The notes under the pieces: generated by a model | The model's input: the letters and a program-made list of their open reading frames with translations, nothing else | The model's database searches: none | Told to the model about the DNA's origin: nothing | In this document: positions 29,142-32,389 of the stretch, one piece after another | How positions within the stretch are numbered: position 1 is the stretch's first letter | Layout: every line of letters begins with the position of its first letter | Program-made: the position numbers and the translations under genes | Origin: a virus | IMG/VR virus record: IMGVR_UViG_3300009104_000072 | Span: 1 to 32,389 of that record | Length of the DNA: 32,389 bases | Reading direction: 5' to 3' (one strand)

Positions 29142-29802
29142 ACCCCTTCCTTACTTTTTCCTGTTTGGGTGGAATACTTCTCCAGTATTCTTGTTTCAGC
29201 CAGTTGTAGCTGGTCTTTATATATTGCGGATCAATGCGCTCGACGAAAAGCTCCATCGCTTGCTGTATCTTCCCCACGCTTTCCTTATGTACTGCCACCC
29301 GCCAATGTTTTTTAGTTAGCGGTTTATTAATTCTTCTGATGGATGGAATTGTTTTCCAAAACTTTTCAAAGTTATCACTTTCCTTATCCTTGATTACCGT
29401 TTCAGAAGATTCACGTATATGTTTATTATCTTCTTTATTATAACTCTTTATTATTCCTTTATCGGTTTCGACTATAGGGTAGTTATCGGTTTCGACTATA
29501 CCCTCTAACCGTTTACGTAAAGCAGGGGTAGGGGCAATTAATCGTTTCGTGATTTGTTTTAAGTCGTTACGAACAAGTTTTATATCTAAATAATCCATCT
29601 TTTTAAGATTGTTTAGATGGACGCTTACACGATTTGGAGATATGCTAAGAATCTCACCTATATAATTATTTGTGGCAATACATGGCTTATCGCTACTGAG
29701 GTTTAATACCATACTAAGAATAATCTTTTGATGCAGAGTTAAATCATCAATGAGGAATACAGCTTTAGGTATCCATACACCTTTAAAGACTTCAGGTATC
29801 AT
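29128..29802 (-). CDS. Replication initiator (lambda O / DnaD-like)
   Basis: The 224-aa product has an N-terminal winged-helix region (IDDLTLHQKIILSMVLNLSS; NNYIGEILSISPNRVSVHLN; NLKKMDYLDIKLV), the layout of phage initiators that bind iterons. A low-complexity linker (residues about 105-140) carries repeated IVETD wording, then a C-terminal part with FEKFWKTIPSIRRINKPLTK and KTSYNWLKQEYWRSIPPK, similar to initiator C-termini. Inside the gene, two perfect 18-nt repeats and an AT-rich stretch form a probable origin, as in lambda. The loader-like gene follows directly. Confidence 0.7.
   Translation of the reverse strand: MIPEVFKGVWIPKAVFLIDDLTLHQKIILSMVLNLSSDKPCIATNNYIGEILSISPNRVSVHLNNLKKMDYLDIKLVRNDLKQITKRLIAPTPALRKRLEGIVETDNYPIVETDKGIIKSYNKEDNKHIRESSETVIKDKESDNFEKFWKTIPSIRRINKPLTKKHWRVAVHKESVGKIQQAMELFVERIDPQYIKTSYNWLKQEYWRSIPPKQEKVRKGFEYV
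29400..29500. other. Candidate replication origin with two iterons
   Basis: TTATCGGTTTCGACTATA occurs at 29459-29476 and 29483-29500, spaced 24 bp start to start. The adjoining 29405-29460 is nearly all A and T (TTTATTATCTTCTTTATTAT type). Iterons beside an AT-rich unwinding region within the initiator gene repeat the arrangement of lambda ori in O. Weaker relatives (CCGTTTACG at 29509; ATCGTTTCGTG at 29541) may be degenerate iterons. Confidence 0.55.
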
Positions 29803-30293
29803 GGCAAAGGCTCTTCGGTATAAGTATCAGGCAACTTCTTGATCAAACGATCATTTGGTACGAAATATGCTGGCTTACCATGTCCACCAAAATCTTTTTC
29901 CCATTCAGGGCGTTTCGCATCCTCACTATAGATACATCCCTTATATTCATATGTAGGTAACTCACCCCCAAGAGATACAATCCATATATTATTATCATCA
30001 GGTCTAACCTTAGTGTCGTTGCGGTTAGAATAGCGCACCTCGATGCCCCTTAAATCGTCTTCGTGAAATCGGTTAACGTGTTGTGACCAGTATCGATCAC
30101 TTAGTTTGGCGAAGGCTAACTCAGCTATTGCGCCTTGCTGGTGATGTAGTAACCCCTGCTCAGGGTAACTTCTAGGAAATCTTGTAGTCCTACCTTTAAA
30201 TAATGACTCTAAATATCTTAGAGTACCAATTTGTGATCCGTTTAAACACTCTGTAAATGATAATCGTATTTTAATGGGGTGTGGCTTGTCCAT
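29799..30293 (-). CDS. Possible restriction-endonuclease-like phage protein
   Basis: The 164-aa protein contains HHQQGAIAELAFAKLSDRY and then RFHEDDLRGIEVRYSNRN, an E, D, E-V-R series that resembles PD-(D/E)XK-type folds with Arg in place of the Lys, followed by DDNNIWIVSLGG (a core strand). The end has DFGGHGKPAYFVPNDRL, seen in a group of small uncharacterised phage proteins. The fold is inferred by pattern and catalysis is not assured. It overlaps both neighbours by 4 and 23 nt and lies beside the initiator gene. A role in recombination or DNA processing fits. Confidence 0.5.
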   Translation of the reverse strand: MDKPHPIKIRLSFTECLNGSQIGTLRYLESLFKGRTTRFPRSYPEQGLLHHQQGAIAELAFAKLSDRYWSQHVNRFHEDDLRGIEVRYSNRNDTKVRPDDNNIWIVSLGGELPTYEYKGCIYSEDAKRPEWEKDFGGHGKPAYFVPNDRLIKKLPDTYTEEPLP

Positions 30294-30396
30294 TTTTTTT
30301 GGCTTGTTTTTGTTCGCGTTTCCAGCGCTTTATGGCATTGTGTTTTTTTCGTCTGAGCTGTTTACGTGCTTTTGCTTTGCGATTAACTAGTCTCAT
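30271..30396 (-). CDS. 41-aa highly basic peptide
   Basis: This gene is too short for routine ORF calling. ATG at 30396 lies 14 nt inside the upstream gene's end and the stop is 23 nt into the next gene. The protein (MRLVNRKAKARKQLRRKKHN, then AIKRWKREQKQAKKNGQATP, H) has about 19 Lys/Arg of 41 and one probable amphipathic helix. It could bind DNA or RNA. The length and tight overlaps support reality, but the charge may come from the A-rich DNA. Confidence 0.5.
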   Translation of the reverse strand: MRLVNRKAKARKQLRRKKHNAIKRWKREQKQAKKNGQATPH

Positions 30397-30562
30397 ATTC
30401 AACCTTTAAGCACCAGCATGGCTCAACATATTTAGTTTCGAAATCATACGAGTGACCGTCACTACAGGCAGTACAGTCCTCATCACGATATTTTTTAAAC
30501 AAAGCTATTTGTTCTCCAATATCCATAGATTCAGCCAGCTCGCATAATTTCTCGAAGGTCAT
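30383..30562 (-). CDS. Small Cys-rich protein after the SSB-like gene
   Basis: The start at 30562 leaves one base between it and the upstream TAA; the longer reading from 30610 lies inside that gene. The 59-aa product is MTFEKLCELAESMDIGEQIA and continues LFKKYRDEDCTACSDGHSYD, then KYVEPCWCLKVEYETS. DCTACSDGH and PCWC give a CxxC...CxC site, probably zinc-binding. The function is unknown. No clear Shine-Dalgarno is seen, so coupling with the upstream gene is likely. Confidence 0.6.
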   Translation of the reverse strand: MTFEKLCELAESMDIGEQIALFKKYRDEDCTACSDGHSYDFETKYVEPCWCLKVEYETS

Positions 30563-30563
30563 G

Positions 30564-30782
30564 TTAGAAAGGCAATCCGTCGTCTTCCTGTCCACCACTT
30601 TGTGGTACACTTGCTTTCATGCTCATGTATGGCTTGCCCTGTTTACTCTTGGTCTTCCACCCAGCAAGATTCCACTTCCGTCCTTCTATGGTGATTGAAC
30701 CAGTCATATCAGGTGCTTTATCATTACCCTTTTTGTCATTAGGGAATAATGAGCCTGACCCATCTTTCTGTTCGTAAGCCAT
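30564..30782 (-). CDS. Small protein with an SSB-type acidic C-terminal tip
   Basis: The 72-aa product has a central strand-rich part (APDMTGSITIEGRKWNLAGW and KTKSKQGKPYMSMKASVP), typical of small phage proteins of the DUF736 style with a half OB-like sheet. It ends GGQEDDGLPF. The terminal acidic-acidic-x-(L/I)-P-F is the docking tip by which single-strand-binding proteins recruit partners. It sits 2 nt from the nuclease gene. A minimal ssDNA-binding protein, or a decoy or adaptor for SSB partners, is suggested (inference). Confidence 0.6.
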   Translation of the reverse strand: MAYEQKDGSGSLFPNDKKGNDKAPDMTGSITIEGRKWNLAGWKTKSKQGKPYMSMKASVPQSGGQEDDGLPF

Positions 30783-30784
30783 TA

Positions 30785-31609
30785 TTAGCTCCTTTTTAGT
30801 TTAAACTTTTTGCGTGGCTCATATCGTTTTGCCATCACCCACGCACCTTTCTTTCCGTATATACTCAATCCTAATCTCAGAATGCGTCTCCAGTCGTCAG
30901 CCAAATCCCAGCTCACCTCACTCATCTTGTAGGTTGGCTTGATCCTGTATCCGCACTTGATATATAAAGTATATAGTTTTTCAATTTTGTTTTTGGGGAA
31001 CATATAATTGTGGAGCAATCCGTACGCTATAAGCTGGTACTCGTGGCTGTCCACTTCCGTCCCAGTCTTAATATCTAATATACTTGGCACGCCATCAATT
31101 AATCCGATGAAGTCTACAGTTCCAGCATAGGGTACATTGGTGTCGAATAATTTTAGCTCCGTATCCCATGTCTCAACCTCATTATCATCATACCACTTGC
31201 AAAAGCTCTCAAGGTACAACCGAACATTGCGTTCAATCGCTGAATAGCCACCACCTTCTTGAATATCTGCGTCGGTTAAATGACGCTGTATACAATCAGC
31301 GATGTCCTCCAGCGCGATCTGTTTATCATTGAGGAGATGTTCACATAGAATATGAACGGCTGTACCGAGGTGAGCTTTATAATCCCTTATAACATCCGCA
31401 CGATGACCATTATTCTTGAGCCAGTTGTCAAAGCCCTGTCCTTTATTGAGCACATGACCGAGGATAGTCGTTACGGATAGGGCTAAGAATGGATGTTCAG
31501 ATTCGTCAGTAGGGTCTTTATAAGCTCGACCCAATGGGGTTTGCTGACGAACCGTTCTAGGGAAATAATTTGTTAAATAATGGTTGGTTGGCTTTTTACT
31601 TTTTGCCAT
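30785..31609 (-). CDS. RecB-family PD-(D/E)XK exonuclease
   Basis: The 274-aa protein shows the ordered family motifs: G-T-A-V-H at 82-86, E151 (TELKLF), D166 (AGTVDFIG), D179-I-K181 (ILDIKTG) and Q192-x-x-x-Y196 (QLIAYG). These are the motifs of RecB/Cas4/lambda-exonuclease-like nucleases, including the Q-x-x-x-Y typical of RecB-type enzymes. No Cys cluster for an iron-sulphur site is evident. It probably works with the SSB-like protein in recombination or in processing replication ends. It overlaps the HTH gene by 14 nt and is the first enzyme of the operon. Confidence 0.8.
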   Translation of the reverse strand: MAKSKKPTNHYLTNYFPRTVRQQTPLGRAYKDPTDESEHPFLALSVTTILGHVLNKGQGFDNWLKNNGHRADVIRDYKAHLGTAVHILCEHLLNDKQIALEDIADCIQRHLTDADIQEGGGYSAIERNVRLYLESFCKWYDDNEVETWDTELKLFDTNVPYAGTVDFIGLIDGVPSILDIKTGTEVDSHEYQLIAYGLLHNYMFPKNKIEKLYTLYIKCGYRIKPTYKMSEVSWDLADDWRRILRLGLSIYGKKGAWVMAKRYEPRKKFKLKRS

Positions 31610-31799
31610 TTAAGGTGCGCTGGTTTAAAAAATCTTCCAAATAGTTAAGTGGTATGCGATAGCTACCGTTGTTTGGAAGTTTTATGGCTTGGAGTTGTCG
31701 ATCAGTAATATACTGCCTTATAGTACGCGAATTGAGTTTCAATAATTCAGCAACCTCATCAACAGTTAAGAATTTCTGTTGCATTGCATTAGGGTTCAT
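31596..31799 (-). CDS. Excisionase-family helix-turn-helix protein
   Basis: This 67-aa protein has KFLTVDEVAELLKLNSRTIR followed by QYITDRQLQAIKL and then GSYRIPLNYLEDFL. This is the T-V-x-E-(V/A)-A-x-(L/Y)-L-x-(L/V)-x-x-x-T-(I/V)-(R/Y) helix-turn-helix and R-(I/F) wing typical of excisionase/MerR-like DNA-binding domains. Being the first gene of the leftward operon and divergent from a repressor gene, it may act as the Cro- or Xis-like partner. A GGAAAG site lies about 9 nt before the ATG. Confidence 0.75.
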   Translation of the reverse strand: MNPNAMQQKFLTVDEVAELLKLNSRTIRQYITDRQLQAIKLPNNGSYRIPLNYLEDFLNQRTLNGKK

Positions 31800-31908
31800 A
31801 AGTATTATCTTTCCGTGGAATCATATCAAATACGCTGTGAATCTACAAAAGTACACAAATATAGTGCAAGCATATTTATGCAAATTTTCATCAAGAGGAG
31901 ATGAATCA
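31800..31908. promoter_or_regulatory. Divergent control region between repressor and early operon
   Basis: The 109 bp contain the inverted repeat GCATATTTATGC (31870-31881), a probable operator. On the minus strand TTGCAC and TAGATT, 18 nt apart, could be a promoter for the replication operon. The repressor's strong site AGAGGAG (31894-31900) lies 8 nt from its ATG. The layout is that of a lambda-like switch; which strand each repeat controls is not resolved. Confidence 0.45.
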
Positions 31909-32389
31909 ATGTCAACAGCAATCGCTAAAAAAATAAGTAGAATTAGAGCACAAAATAAACTTACACAAAAGGAGTTCGCCCAACTGTGTAATATCAGTAA
32001 ATCGGTGTTATCGCAGTATGAACAAGGGACTCGAAATCCAAGTAATAAGGCTCTATACCGAATTTGTAATGGACTACAATTAAGCCCAAAAGTGTTTGGG
32101 CTACCAATTAGCCATATTTTATATACCACCCAACCACATCGAAATAAAATCAAACAAAAAGAGAAAGGAGACGCGCCTATGGACAATCGCCTCCAAAACC
32201 ACTTGCTTGATGAGATTGAATCGCTCAAGGTATTGAACGCAGAACTCGTTAATCAAATGAAGATATTAGAATCTAAACCCCCACCACAATTTGCTTGGTC
32301 AGAATCATCTGCCGAAAAATTCGCTGTTGAACTCAATGCCGATTCCACATTTCAAGAGATTGCGTCCGAATTGAATATCAAAAGCGAAC
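31909..32389 (+). CDS. Cro/CI-type repressor, 3' end off the window
   Basis: The frame runs from the ATG at 31909 (AGAGGAG 8 nt before it) to the edge, 160 codons seen. Residues about 5-58 form an HTH_3 domain: IAKKISRIRAQNKLTQKEFA, then QLCNISKSVLSQYEQGTRNP, typical of phage repressors. After it, a polar linker (TQPHRNKIKQKEKGDAP) leads to a coiled-coil-like part (LLDEIESLKVLNAELVNQMK) and a Pro stretch (KPPPQFAW). An in-frame ATG at 32179 has its own AAAGGAG site, so a shorter product lacking the HTH could be made. The C-terminal part is missing, so cleavage-type or other repressor class is undecided. Confidence 0.8.
   Translation, partial: MSTAIAKKISRIRAQNKLTQKEFAQLCNISKSVLSQYEQGTRNPSNKALYRICNGLQLSPKVFGLPISHILYTTQPHRNKIKQKEKGDAPMDNRLQNHLLDEIESLKVLNAELVNQMKILESKPPPQFAWSESSAEKFAVELNADSTFQEIASELNIKSE

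Noticed and set aside
31821-32228. 135-aa minus-strand frame at the right edge
   Set aside because: It lies opposite the repressor gene, whose HTH domain and ribosome site are clear; the antisense product is Cys/Leu-rich shadow sequence.
1-32389. CRISPR arrays, insertion sequences, integrase, holin or endolysin
   Set aside because: No regularly spaced repeats, transposase or recombinase motifs, or lysis-enzyme motifs were seen on either strand; the tiny membrane peptide alone does not support a holin call.

Overview
The window is about 32 kb of an AT-rich (roughly 40% GC by eye) tailed-phage genome. The layout is podovirus-like: terminase, P22-type portal, scaffold and coat genes are followed by two short head-tail adaptors, a 686-aa tail nozzle or stabilisation protein, small internal (ejected) virion proteins, one giant 1935-aa virion protein and a cassette of short tail-fibre proteins. 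No tape-measure, sheath or tube gene is seen. The host cannot be read from the sequence. The fibre and giant-protein style resembles phages known from aquatic metagenomes (inference).

Layout. (1) 1-22,922, minus strand: morphogenesis operon. Transcription order is terS, terL, a small gene, portal, scaffold, coat, a small decoration-like gene, hairpin, adaptors, nozzle, tail and fibre proteins, internal virion proteins, giant protein, fibre cassette, running off the left edge. Just upstream of terS lies a cysteine-rich reading frame broken by one amber codon. (2) 23,190-26,609, plus strand: a divergent operon of mostly unknown small genes (SprT-like metalloprotease, possible histone-fold protein, tiny membrane and zinc-ribbon proteins, possible ribbon-helix-helix protein), closed by a strong terminator. 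(3) 31,799-26,662, minus strand: tightly overlapping replication and recombination operon: HTH/excisionase-like protein, RecB-family nuclease, SSB-tailed small protein, basic peptide, restriction-endonuclease-like protein, lambda-O-like initiator with internal iterons and an AT-rich stretch, helicase-loader-like protein, HNH nuclease, and a nucleotide-modification-associated protein. (4) 31,909 to the right edge, plus strand: a Cro/CI-type repressor, divergent from (3), suggesting a temperate-style switch. No integrase, DNA polymerase, holin or endolysin is visible.

The most unusual signal is in the plus-strand operon. Five of the six translational units there are preceded by the same composite leader. 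It consists of a 44-47-nt tRNA-like element (acceptor-like stem, usually a small D-arm-like hairpin with TGG, and a T arm with a 7-nt TTCGATT-type loop, but no anticodon arm), then a compact hairpin, then an unpaired ACACA/AAACAGGAG Shine-Dalgarno leader. Stems differ in sequence between copies but stay paired, which points to selection for structure. In three of the four internal copies the stop codon of the upstream gene lies in, or overlaps, the 5' strand of the acceptor stem. The simplest hypothesis is a phage version of tRNA punctuation: host tRNA-processing or tRNA-binding factors recognise the elements and cut or regulate the polycistronic mRNA, with ribosome termination competing with folding.

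The other gap (23,855-23,952) has no tRNA-like element but carries a GCAA-capped hairpin and a possible H-type pseudoknot. Genes joined by stop/start overlaps carry no element. Lysis and integration genes presumably lie outside the window.
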